A stretch of 64,000 nt of DNA from positions 806,001 to 870,000 of the forward strand of contig AP025252.1 in NCBI GenBank assembly GCA_016865505.2, in the 5' to 3' direction. The translations under genes were made by a program, and so were the position numbers. Every line of letters starts with the position of its first letter. Positions within the stretch are counted from its first letter, which is position 1. Shown one piece after another: positions 43,408 through 52,481 of this stretch. The DNA is from Bryobacterales bacterium F-183. Lineage in GTDB: Bacteria > Acidobacteriota > Terriglobia > Bryobacterales > Bryobacteraceae. Under the pieces are notes generated by a model that ran no database searches, was not told where the DNA came from, and saw nothing but the letters and a program-made list of their open reading frames with translations.

Positions 43408-43979
43408 GCGAACACGGCGGGTTTGACGCGTTGCAGAAAGGAGACCGCAGCCATGGTGAGTACGCCTTCCAAGGCAGCAGCGCCCAGGTACACGGAGCCG
43501 ATAAAGAAGAAGCCTTTGCCGTAACCGGCCGCCGCGAACTCCGCTGCTAAAAATACAGCAGGAATCAAAATCCCCACAAAACCCGCCAAAAACGCCTTCA
43601 ATGGCTCAGGACCGAGCGGTGCTCGCCACAACATCCCGGCAAGCAGCGCCCCTGTACCCATGTTCAGCGCGTTCACGCCCAGGGAAAGCAGTCCACCGTG
43701 TTGAAAGAGCAAGGTCTGAAACAGCAGCGCGGCAAAGATCACCGGAAACGCACGTACGCCGAGCAGAATGCCGGACAGTCCGTACAATCCCAAATGGACC
43801 GAAGTACCGCCCAACGGAAAGTGGATCAGCGACACCGCAAAGGTCGCCGAGGCAAGCAGCCCCATGCGGACAATTTCCTGTGGCTCCACCTTACGGCCGC
43901 AGGCATACACGCCGGCCCATGCAGCGGCTTGCGCCACACCGCACCAGACTGCCGGAAGTATGCCGTCCGCAATGTGCAT
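43404..43979 (-). CDS. cbiM: ECF transporter substrate-capture component for Co2+/Ni2+
   Basis: A 191-residue, six-helix membrane protein with the diagnostic MHIADGILP start: the N-terminal amine, His2 and a later His bind the metal in CbiM/NikM, so the ATG at 43979 must be the true start. FPLGGTSVHLGLYGLSGILLG and GLLSLGVNALNMG carry the other family motifs. It is the S component for cobalt or nickel. Three bases separate it from the periplasmic NikK-like gene. Confidence 0.93.
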   Translation of the reverse strand: MHIADGILPAVWCGVAQAAAWAGVYACGRKVEPQEIVRMGLLASATFAVSLIHFPLGGTSVHLGLYGLSGILLGVRAFPVIFAALLFQTLLFQHGGLLSLGVNALNMGTGALLAGMLWRAPLGPEPLKAFLAGFVGILIPAVFLAAEFAAAGYGKGFFFIGSVYLGAAALEGVLTMAAVSFLQRVKPAVFA

Positions 43980-43982
43980 GAA

Positions 43983-44678
43983 CTACCAGGATACGTACAG
44001 GCTGGTGGAGTAGCGCTGCTCGCCCTGTTCGAACTCCGCCAGAAACAGCATCGGACTCTTCACCCCGGCAGGCTGCGTGAACGTCACCGTACCATCGGCC
44101 GAGGTCTTGCCGATGTCCGTCCCGTCTTTCTGACCACTCTGCAGCACCTGCACCGTCTGTCCGGCGAGAGGCTTGCCGTCCTTGTACAGCTTGAGGGTCC
44201 ACTTGCCCTGCGCGAGGCTCGCCGTCAGCTCGGTCTCGAGTCCAACAGGAGCGGGGTTCGCGATCAAGCCCGTGTACGCCACGCCGGACCGGAACAAGCG
44301 GAACGACTGTGTCGCGTCCGGATTCTTATCCTTACCGCCGGGCTTCACGCCGCGAGGCGTACGGCTCATCCAACCGCGATCCTGCGTGAACACCAAGCGG
44401 TGCGCGCCGGACTCTTTGGGCTGCAGATCGGCGATCAACATACCGGGCTGCGCGATGGCCGTAACCGCGGTCTTGGCGCCAGAAGGAGCAATCACCCAGG
44501 TCTTGACCTGCGTCGCATTCACGGCTTCTTCGCTCACCGGAAACTTATGCCCGTGCGCGATGGTCAACTTCACCGGCTTGCCCGCTACGATGGTAGGTGT
44601 TTGCGGCGCAATCCAGGTGTAATGCGCCAGCGCGGCTGCTGCGGTCAGGCTTCCAAGTGTCAAGAGTCTTGTTCGCAC
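43983..44678 (-). CDS. DUF4198/NikK-like periplasmic protein of the metal ECF system
   Basis: A 231-residue exported protein with signal peptide (RTRLLTLGSLTAAAALA). The mature part fits DUF4198: HYTWIAPQTPTIVAGKPVKLTIAHGHKFP (given as TIVAGKPVKLTIAHGHKFP), a Lys/Gly-rich middle, then a Cna-B-like TLKLYKDGKPLAGQTVQVLQ domain. Proteins of this type (NikK) accompany nickel ECF transporters and the His-rich HYTW and HGHKF may bind metal. I use the GTG at 44678; an ATG at 44705 is in frame but overlaps the divergent gene. No ribosome-binding site is clear for either. Confidence 0.78.
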   Translation of the reverse strand: MRTRLLTLGSLTAAAALAHYTWIAPQTPTIVAGKPVKLTIAHGHKFPVSEEAVNATQVKTWVIAPSGAKTAVTAIAQPGMLIADLQPKESGAHRLVFTQDRGWMSRTPRGVKPGGKDKNPDATQSFRLFRSGVAYTGLIANPAPVGLETELTASLAQGKWTLKLYKDGKPLAGQTVQVLQSGQKDGTDIGKTSADGTVTFTQPAGVKSPMLFLAEFEQGEQRYSTSLYVSW

Positions 44679-44703
44679 GATTATTATTTTAGTAACACGA
44701 ACC

Positions 44704-45138
44704 ATGCGACGCCTTGCGTTCTTCCTTTTATCACTGACTGCGGCAGTAGCGCACGATCTGGAACTGCGTCCGCTGCTCGTACCTCCCGCGGTAATCGTCA
44801 GCGCGGCGTACGCCGGTTCAGAACCAGTGCCCTTCGCCAAGGTCCAGATCTTTTCCCCAGCGGACCCGCAGCACGAGTTCCAAGCCGGCAATACGGACAA
44901 GCTAGGCAAGTTCAGTTTTGTCCCGGATCGTGGAGGGGCCTGGCGCGTGATTGTCGACGATGAGATCGGCCACCGTCAGGAAGCGACAGTGCAGGTGCCG
45001 GAAGCGTTCGCGACCGCCACGCAACAGCAAACGGCGGCGGCAACGGGTGCCTCGAGGATCGAACGCGCGATCACCGGCATCGCGATCCTGCTCGGCTTGA
45101 CTGGCCTCTGGTATGGGCGCGCGCGTAAGTCCGCCTAA
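44704..45138 (+). CDS. NikL-like membrane-anchored accessory protein
   Basis: A 144-residue protein with a signal peptide or N-terminal helix (LAFFLLSLTAAVAHD), a small Cna-B-like beta domain (PVPFAKVQIFSPADPQHEF; TDKLGKFSFVPDRGGAWRVIVDD given in part) and a C-terminal membrane helix (AITGIAILLGLTGLWYG). This two-helix layout with an extracytoplasmic beta loop is that of NikL in nickel ECF systems. It is divergent from the NikK-like gene with start codons at most 25 bases apart. Its stop is shared with the convergent lipoprotein gene in CTAA. Confidence 0.72.
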   Translation: MRRLAFFLLSLTAAVAHDLELRPLLVPPAVIVSAAYAGSEPVPFAKVQIFSPADPQHEFQAGNTDKLGKFSFVPDRGGAWRVIVDDEIGHRQEATVQVPEAFATATQQQTAAATGASRIERAITGIAILLGLTGLWYGRARKSA

Positions 45139-45905
45139 CGCGAGACCTTCTCCAGCCGCGACTGCAACACCAGCTTCGACGAAAACTCACGCACTGCGCG
45201 TACCGCAATCTGCCGGTTCACCTCTGCCGTATCCGTAAACTTCGCCACCTTTGCGACATCGCTGCATTTGCCCTGCGCATCGCACGACCTTGTCGTACCA
45301 AACAACGCCTTGGACGCCTCGACACTTGCCGCCTCGCTACCGTAGAACTCCACACTCCCCTCGCCTACCTTTACGACCTTGAAGTTCCAACTCGGCTTTG
45401 GACGATCCTTCGTCGCGGGCCACTGCTCCACAGGAAACGTCAGCGGCGTCTGCTGTATGTAATAGCTACCCGCAAGCGGCGCCAGGACAAACCCGCGATA
45501 GGCGGCAGGCAGAACGGGGTCTGCCTCCATGCCCAGCGGAGCAAAATACTCCGTGATGTCCAGCATCGACGCGATCCCGCGTGCAATCTGCGCATCGCTC
45601 TCTTTGGTGAATTTGTCGATCTCCCCCGCATCGTCCGGCTGCAAGTTCCCTAGTGCTTCCAGGCTCAATTGCAGCTTGCATTGCGACGCGAACGACGCGA
45701 CATAGTGATCTCCCACCGGCTTTAGAACAAGCCCGGTAAGAATCGCTTCCTTAGCCTCCGGCAGCATCAGCCGGTACTCGCCTTCCGTTATTGGCTGCGC
45801 ACCCTTGCCCGCTTCCACCATCGGTACACTCGCCGACGTAAAGCCATCGCAGGACGTGAGCAGCAGCAGCAGCAACAATGTGCAAACACAGAACAGGATC
45901 TTCAT
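45135..45905 (-). CDS. Lipoprotein of unknown function
   Basis: A 256-residue lipoprotein: long hydrophobic leader with lipobox LTSC (MKILFCVCTLLLLLLLTSC). The rest shows GEYRLMLPEAKEAILTGL, a middle helical part (DKFTKESDAQIARGIASMLD) and a C-terminal ARRAVREFSSKLVLQSRLEK-like helix (VRAVREFSSKLVLQSRLEK). No family recognised. The ATG overlaps the upstream lipoprotein's TGA (ATGA). Fragments of this gene recur at 47095-47245, part of a decayed duplication. Confidence 0.75.
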   Translation of the reverse strand: MKILFCVCTLLLLLLLTSCDGFTSASVPMVEAGKGAQPITEGEYRLMLPEAKEAILTGLVLKPVGDHYVASFASQCKLQLSLEALGNLQPDDAGEIDKFTKESDAQIARGIASMLDITEYFAPLGMEADPVLPAAYRGFVLAPLAGSYYIQQTPLTFPVEQWPATKDRPKPSWNFKVVKVGEGSVEFYGSEAASVEASKALFGTTRSCDAQGKCSDVAKVAKFTDTAEVNRQIAVRAVREFSSKLVLQSRLEKVSR

Positions 45906-46348
45906 CGCGTGTACACCCGCAAGTTCACCACCGACGCCGCGGCTTTCGATTCGCTCTTTTCTGCCTGCGACTGCACCGTCACAATGCTGTACACCGCAGC
46001 CGGCAACGCATGCCAGCCACTGTCGAAGCGGTCCTCAACGCTGGGGTTTGAAAGCGCTGGATAGGCGGCAATTCGCCGTGTGGTTCGGAAGCGCGCCAAG
46101 CCGTCCTTATCGAGCAACAGCACGGCTACTTTGGGTCCACTCAGATGCACCGCCTCGATCCGCACATTCGACGCCACCCCGTCGCGGACCTCAAAGGGCA
46201 GCATCTCGGCTTGCGCGTTGGTGAGTGACAACTGCCGCTCCACCACCACGCGAGGTTCGGGCGTAGCTGCGTTCTTCTGGCAGCTCGTAAGGAAGGCCAG
46301 TGAGACGGCAGCTAGAGAAAGAGGCACGCGTCTGCTCAGCAGGTGCAT
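45902..46348 (-). CDS. Small lipoprotein of unknown function
   Basis: A 148-residue lipoprotein with lipobox LTSC after MHLLSRRVPLSLAAVSLAF. Mature part is beta-rich (VRDGVASNVRIEAVHLSGPK; YSIVTVQSQAEKSESK). No family recognised. ATG 46348 is chosen from the signal peptide; the open frame continues upstream. It is coupled to the downstream 256-residue lipoprotein by ATGA and lies 26 bases after an arsR gene. Its signal-peptide coding sequence recurs at 47254-47277. Confidence 0.72.
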   Translation of the reverse strand: MHLLSRRVPLSLAAVSLAFLTSCQKNAATPEPRVVVERQLSLTNAQAEMLPFEVRDGVASNVRIEAVHLSGPKVAVLLLDKDGLARFRTTRRIAAYPALSNPSVEDRFDSGWHALPAAVYSIVTVQSQAEKSESKAAASVVNLRVYTR

Positions 46349-46374
46349 AGGCGTGCCTGTGATTATACGCCGTC

Positions 46375-46695
46375 TTACTCTTCTTCGACGATCTCCTGCA
46401 AAACATCCAAACGCTTCTGCCACATCTCTTGGTGATGGCGAATCCATTGTTCGAGCACCATTAACCCTGCAGTATGCAGACGGCACGTCCGTACACGACC
46501 CTGCTTCTCAGTCCGCACCAGACCGCAGTCCTCGAGTACCTTCAGATGCTGCCCGACCGCCGTCAAGGTGATCGTCCCCGCAAATGTAGATGCGGGAACG
46601 GGACCTTCACGGCTCAGCCGTTCGATGATCGCCCGCCGCGTCGGATCGCCCAACGCGTGAAATACTCGATCAGCCGTTGTTGTGGACGGTGTCAT
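46375..46695 (-). CDS. ArsR-family winged-helix regulator, copy A
   Basis: A 106-residue ArsR regulator: ADRVFHALGDPTRRAIIERL at the start, recognition region TLTAVGQHLKVLEDCGLVRTEK, then a Trp-rich C-terminal helix (LEQWIRHHQEMWQKRLDVL). This subgroup is typically paired with SRPBCC/AHSA1 genes, as here: it starts within the last 26 bases of the SRPBCC frame. Nearly identical to copy B at 48055-48390 except for its last residues. No metal-binding Cys motif. Confidence 0.88.
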   Translation of the reverse strand: MTPSTTTADRVFHALGDPTRRAIIERLSREGPVPASTFAGTITLTAVGQHLKVLEDCGLVRTEKQGRVRTCRLHTAGLMVLEQWIRHHQEMWQKRLDVLQEIVEEE

Positions 46696-47034
46696 GCAAC
46701 GTATCCAGTAGCTTATTCCAGCCGTCGCGACGCATGTCCGGTCCATCGGATACCGGATAGAACAGCGCCTGATGCGTGAAGGTGAGCTTGGCCCCGCCAT
46801 CACCGTGCGGCTCAATCTCGAAGCTCGCCAGTGCTGCCGAAATGAGCTTGCCACCCAACGTCATCGTCGACGCTGACACGATCCGCTCATTAGGAGCGAT
46901 CTCCAGGTAGATCTCTTCGGAGGTCATGACCACACCGGGAAACGGCGTCTTGTCCGACAGCCGGTACCGGCCCTCGTCCTTGCCGCCTACGCAGAAGTCG
47001 GCATGGTAGTGATCCACGTGATGATCGTGCCCGT
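46670..47034 (-). pseudogene. SRPBCC (AHSA1-like) gene, copy A, 5' truncated
   Basis: Identical in frame to residues 36-156 of the intact copy B (GHDHHVDHYHADF through LDTLHDTVHNNG). At 47034 homology stops: copy B has the normal N-terminus (TFTKPPEAVFAAFADPKKK), but here the sequence joins lipoprotein remnants. The frame stays open to an ATG at 47140, giving a chimeric N-terminus rich in Arg, Cys and Gly and, by coincidence, the same 156-residue total. Without the first strand and helix the fold should not form. Confidence 0.75.
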
Positions 47035-47094
47035 CGAACGGGCTTCTGGTACGGCAGCACGCGCAAGAACCGCGATCACGCAAACGCGCTAGCG

Positions 47095-47277
47095 ACAAAA
47101 CCTGGACACCTTCTCCAGCCGCAACACCAGCTTCGACCAAAACTCACGCACTGCGCTTACCGCAATCTGCCGGTGACGCCAACGACGCGACATGATGATC
47201 TCCGGTCGGCTTGACAACAAGCCGGTAAGGATCGCTTCCTTGGCGTCAGCCAACGAGAGAGGCACGCGTCTGCTCAG
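47095..47277 (-). pseudogene. Remnants of the two lipoprotein genes
   Basis: Three short blocks match the neighbouring intact genes in order: 47095-47190 corresponds to 45140-45215 (C-terminal ...SSKLVL..LEKVSR, here WSKLVLRLEKVSR), 47183-47245 to 45685-45755 (AKEAILTGL), and 47254-47277 to 46315-46340 (LLSRRVPLSL). Large internal deletions separate them. They show that the lipoprotein part of the duplicated unit has decayed. Confidence 0.75.
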
Positions 47278-47360
47278 ATGTGACTCCAACAATACGCGAT
47301 CCGAGCAAATTACGGAGGGCTCGTTCTTGCAAAAAGCCCGCTTTTTCGGCCTTTTGTAGC

Positions 47361-47389
47361 TTGTAGACGAGGATTCCCGGGCGTATAAT
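47361..47389 (+). promoter_or_regulatory. Sigma70-type promoter for a leaderless transcript
   Basis: TTGTAG (47361-47366), a 17-base spacer, and a perfect TATAAT (47384-47389). The expected start falls on the A of the ATG at 47396, so the mRNA should be leaderless; no ribosome-binding site is present. Confidence 0.65.
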
Positions 47390-47395
47390 CGGGCC

Positions 47396-48058
47396 ATGTC
47401 GAACCCTGTCGTACGACATTGTATTTTGCTCGTAAGTGTATCCACCGCTATGTTCCAAGCCGCGGCCGGTATGGAAGACAAGGCAGCCACTCGGCTGACC
47501 ATGGAACGTCCCGGGTCCGACAGGACTTTCAAGGGACCCGGTTGTGCAGCAGTGACATTCCACGCGACTTTGACGTCAAGCGCTGAACCGAAGCTCACAG
47601 TAGAGATCAAGAATGGAACATCCAAGAAGGTGGCGGCCTTTCAGTACAAGATAGGTCCGGTGGATGGGAGTGGAAACCTCACCAACCCCAACGTCAGAAC
47701 TGCCTTTGCCTATGTGTCCCGTCAGGCCTTAGCGCCCCTGTCATCGTTCACAGACGAAGTTCCATTCCTGTACGACGGCACAACCCTGCCACAGTTCGCC
47801 GCTCGACCGACGTTGGTGGAGTTCGCGGACGGAACCGGCTGCTACCTGCCAGAAGCGGAAGCAACGGCAAGATCGCTTGCGGGTCGCCGGTTGGCTAGCG
47901 ATGCGTTGGTGAAGTCGTTTCTGAATGGCGAGTCTCTGGAAAGCATTTTTGAGAAGTTGACCGCTGCAAAAGCCGACCAATCGCTTGCTCATGAGCTCCG
48001 GCTGTTTTTGATGCGGACCAACGCCCGGTCTGAGTTGGCCAGCATTGTTCGGGATTAG
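47396..48058 (+). CDS. Secreted protein of unknown function inside the duplicated block
   Basis: A 220-residue protein with a signal peptide (MSNPVVRHCILLVSVSTAMFQ, cut near AAAG). It contains beta-rich segments (FHATLTSSAEPKLTVEIKNG; VEFADGTGCYL) and a helical C-terminus (FEKLTAAKADQSLAHELRLF). No family recognised. It lies in opposite orientation between lipoprotein remnants and arsR copy B, so it was inserted after or during the duplication. It has its own strong promoter and shares its stop with arsR in TTAG. G+C is slightly lower than its neighbours by eye. Confidence 0.75.
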   Translation: MSNPVVRHCILLVSVSTAMFQAAAGMEDKAATRLTMERPGSDRTFKGPGCAAVTFHATLTSSAEPKLTVEIKNGTSKKVAAFQYKIGPVDGSGNLTNPNVRTAFAYVSRQALAPLSSFTDEVPFLYDGTTLPQFAARPTLVEFADGTGCYLPEAEATARSLAGRRLASDALVKSFLNGESLESIFEKLTAAKADQSLAHELRLFLMRTNARSELASIVRD

Positions 48059-48390
48059 ACATCGTTGCCTTCATCCTCCTCCACAAGCGATTGCAGCAGA
48101 TCCAACCGCTTCTGCCACATCTCCTGGTGATGGCGAATCCATTGTTCGAGCACCGTTAACCCTGCCGTATGCAGGCGGCACGTCCGTACACGACCCTGCT
48201 TCTCCGTCCGCACCAGGCCGCACTCTTCGAGTACCTTCAAGTGCTGCCCTACCGCTGTCAGTGTGATCGTCCCGGCGAATGTAGACGCGGGTACAGGACC
48301 TTCCCGGCTCAGCCGTTCGATCATCGCCCGCCGCGTCGGATCGCCCAACGCGTGAAATACTCGATCAGCCGTTGTTGTGGACGGTGTCAT
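48055..48390 (-). CDS. ArsR-family winged-helix regulator, copy B
   Basis: A 111-residue ArsR regulator, almost identical to copy A (TADRVFHALGDPTRRAMIERL; TAVGQHLKVLEECGLVRTEK) with a different C-terminus (LQSLVEEDEGNDV versus LQEIVEEE). It starts inside the last 26 bases of the intact SRPBCC gene. Members of this subgroup usually repress their own operon and respond to an unknown signal. Confidence 0.88.
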   Translation of the reverse strand: MTPSTTTADRVFHALGDPTRRAMIERLSREGPVPASTFAGTITLTAVGQHLKVLEECGLVRTEKQGRVRTCRLHTAGLTVLEQWIRHHQEMWQKRLDLLQSLVEEDEGNDV

Positions 48391-48835
48391 GCAAGGTATC
48401 CAGTAGCTTATTCCAACCGTCACGACGCATGTCCGGTCCATCAGAGACCGGATAGAACAGCGCCTGATGCGTAAAGGTGAGCTTGGCCCCGCCGTCGCCG
48501 TGCGGCTCAATCTCAAAGCTCGCAAGCGATGCGGAGATCAGGTTGCCGCCCAACGTCATAGTCGACGCTGACACGATGCGTTCGTTGGCAGCGATCTCCA
48601 GGTAGATCTCTTCCGATGTCATGACGACGCCGGGAAACGGCGTCGTGTCGGACAGCCTGTACTGGCCTTCATCCTTGCCGCCAACGCGGAAGTCGGCATG
48701 GTAGTGATCCACGTGGTGATCATGCCCGTCAGCCATCCAGCGGCGCTTCTTCTTGGGATCGGCAAAGGCGGCAAACACAGCCTCCGGGGGCTTGGTAAAG
48801 GTTCGCGTAAGTACGAATGTGTTGGGGTTGAGCAT
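48365..48835 (-). CDS. SRPBCC/AHSA1-like ligand-binding protein, copy B (intact)
   Basis: A 156-residue START-like protein: FTKPPEAVFAAFADPKKKRRWM (given in part), the HHVDHYHADFRVGGKDEGQY strand region, and C-terminal FTHQALFYPVSDGPDMRRDGW and LDTLHDTVHNNG. AHSA1-like SRPBCC proteins bind small hydrophobic ligands in a helix-grip pocket and pair with ArsR regulators. The His-rich HDHHVDHYH segment is unusual. Its copy at 46670 has lost the first 35 residues. Confidence 0.88.
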   Translation of the reverse strand: MLNPNTFVLTRTFTKPPEAVFAAFADPKKKRRWMADGHDHHVDHYHADFRVGGKDEGQYRLSDTTPFPGVVMTSEEIYLEIAANERIVSASTMTLGGNLISASLASFEIEPHGDGGAKLTFTHQALFYPVSDGPDMRRDGWNKLLDTLHDTVHNNG

Positions 48836-48890
48836 AGTGAAGCCTATGCTTGAGTATTGACTACGGCGAGTAGATAGTCAAGTACAAACT

Positions 48891-49853
48891 TCAGCGTTCA
48901 CACCGGCGACGCACGACATGCAGAATGTTGTTTTGGATGTCCCGCATGACGGCGTCGGTCCAAAGCCCGGCGTAGAAGTTGAACGTCGTGGACAGCCGGT
49001 GGCGGCTGGACAGATGCAGCCTTACGCCCCCGCCCGCCAGAGGCTCAATCCTATACTCGCCTTCGAGCGTATCGAAGTACGGTCCGCCGATCGTCACATG
49101 TTCATCCAACGTGGTAGGCGGAATGTTCGCGGTGTCCGCGCGGATCTCGAACACCAGCCTGCTTTGTGGTTCCCAGGCCGTGACCGTCTCGACGAACAAC
49201 AGTCCGCCAGCGAACCTCGCATGCCGGACGCCGCCAACGCCTTCCTTCGACAGCGTGGCCTCAATTGGACGGGGAAAGCCAATAGACTGCGTCCACGAAT
49301 ACACCTCTTCCTCCGGGCGGATCGGCGCGACCCGCTCGATGTGTCTCCATACCGTGGCCGGATCCGCCTGGATGTCGATGCTGGTTTCCACTGTTCGGAC
49401 CTCCATAAGGGGACCTGTCCAGTGCTCCACCGGTGCTACCAGGAATGGCAGAATCGCGACGCAAGCGATGGGAGTGTTTCCTCCCCCGGTGAAACGTTTA
49501 CCAGCGATGCCGCCCGCAAGGCCGCCGAGAATCGCGGTGACTACAGCGAGCGGGGCCAGCATCACCAAGCAGATGAGTCCTTCCCAGAGCATCAGGTACG
49601 CGGTCATCAGCATCGCCGCGGTGGTCACCAGGGGTAAGTACACTCGGTTGGGACGTCCAGCCCGTTCCGAAAGAAAGGAGACGATGAAGCCGATACCGAA
49701 CGGCGTCAATACCAGAAAGCCCACCGTCATAACCCCAAAGCTTGTCTGGAAGTTTCCGAAGAAGTACCGGCAGAGCAAGCCATAGCATAGCCCGATCAGC
49801 GCAGCGACCAAGGTTGCGCGCCGCTGGAGACTTTCGGGGAACATGGCCGGCAT
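48891..49853 (-). CDS. Membrane protein with a C-terminal SRPBCC-like domain
   Basis: A 320-residue protein. The first ~150 residues contain four hydrophobic helices (LVAALIGLCYGLLCRYFFG; FGVMTVGFLVLTPFGIGFIV; YLPLVTTAAMLMTAYLMLW; LAPLAVVTAILGGLAGGIAG). Residues ~165-320 are a polyketide-cyclase/SRPBCC-like domain (TSIDIQADPATVWRHIERVAPI, in part; VFEIRADTANIPP; LSSRHRLSTTFNFYAGLW). Exported versus cytoplasmic side of the domain is not determined. ATG 49853 and an ATG three codons later are equivalent. Neighbouring SRPBCC gene is convergent in function only. Confidence 0.78.
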   Translation of the reverse strand: MPAMFPESLQRRATLVAALIGLCYGLLCRYFFGNFQTSFGVMTVGFLVLTPFGIGFIVSFLSERAGRPNRVYLPLVTTAAMLMTAYLMLWEGLICLVMLAPLAVVTAILGGLAGGIAGKRFTGGGNTPIACVAILPFLVAPVEHWTGPLMEVRTVETSIDIQADPATVWRHIERVAPIRPEEEVYSWTQSIGFPRPIEATLSKEGVGGVRHARFAGGLLFVETVTAWEPQSRLVFEIRADTANIPPTTLDEHVTIGGPYFDTLEGEYRIEPLAGGGVRLHLSSRHRLSTTFNFYAGLWTDAVMRDIQNNILHVVRRRCER

Positions 49854-49873
49854 AGGGAAATTGTAGGCTGGCG

Positions 49874-50515
49874 TTAAATCAACTGGCGGGGGTCTTCGAG
49901 CCAGAAGTCCGGGTTGTACTTCGCGAGGTCCTCGCGCTTGCCGTACCCGTACGTCACCGCGCACACCGGAACCCCGGCGGCGCGAGCGGCTTCCATGTCC
50001 GTCCACGCATCGCCGATCATCAGGCAGTCCTCCGGCTTGACGTTGAGGACTTCCAGATTCTTCAGGATCACATCCGGCGCGGGCTTCGCAGGAAACCCGT
50101 CGGTACCCTGCACGTGATCGAAGTACGGCAGCAGTTCGAACTTCTCAAACACGCTCATCACCGTGCGCGTATGCTTGGTCGTCGCCGTACTTTTGCGGGA
50201 ACGACGATCCAAGCCCGCCAGCATCTCGACCACACCCGGATACAGCGTCGTACACGAATGCCCGCGCAGCGGGTACACCGAACGGTACTCTTCGAGCAGC
50301 GTGCCGAACTCGGATGCGGCAAAGCCTAAATCCGCGAACGTATCGTCCAAATGCCGGCCAATGTACCCACGAAGGAAATCGTCGGTGACATCGAGCCGGC
50401 CTCGTTTTTGAATGACGGTTTGGATCGCCCCGCAGATGTCGGGGGCAGAGTCCACGAGGGTCCCGTCTACGTCGAACAGGTAGACGGGAAACCTCGGGAT
50501 TTTCGGTAAGGACAT
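49874..50515 (-). CDS. HAD-superfamily phosphatase (phosphoglycolate phosphatase-like)
   Basis: A 213-residue HAD hydrolase with VYLFDVDGTLVDSAPD (motif I nucleophile and acid Asp), a cap domain, TTKHTRT (motif II Thr nearby: KSTATTKHTR), KPAPDVILKNLEVL (motif III Lys) and LMIGDAWTDMEAARAAGV (motif IV). The nearest pattern is Gph, which removes 2-phosphoglycolate from DNA-repair or oxygenase by-products; other phosphomonoesters are possible. ATG 50515 lies three bases after the ftsH stop, so they are co-transcribed. Confidence 0.85.
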   Translation of the reverse strand: MSLPKIPRFPVYLFDVDGTLVDSAPDICGAIQTVIQKRGRLDVTDDFLRGYIGRHLDDTFADLGFAASEFGTLLEEYRSVYPLRGHSCTTLYPGVVEMLAGLDRRSRKSTATTKHTRTVMSVFEKFELLPYFDHVQGTDGFPAKPAPDVILKNLEVLNVKPEDCLMIGDAWTDMEAARAAGVPVCAVTYGYGKREDLAKYNPDFWLEDPRQLI

Positions 50516-50518
50516 CAA

Positions 50519-52429
<1,911 letters not shown>

Positions 52430-52481
52430 TTATACTCCCAGCTCTTACACCCAATAGGACGGACGTTTTTGCCTTTGCGAT

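Noticed and set aside
44671-44698. Full NikR box (GTGTTAC-N13/14-GTAACAC)
   Set aside because: Only the GTAACAC half is present; the opposite half at the right spacing reads GTTCGCA, so a complete box is not supported.
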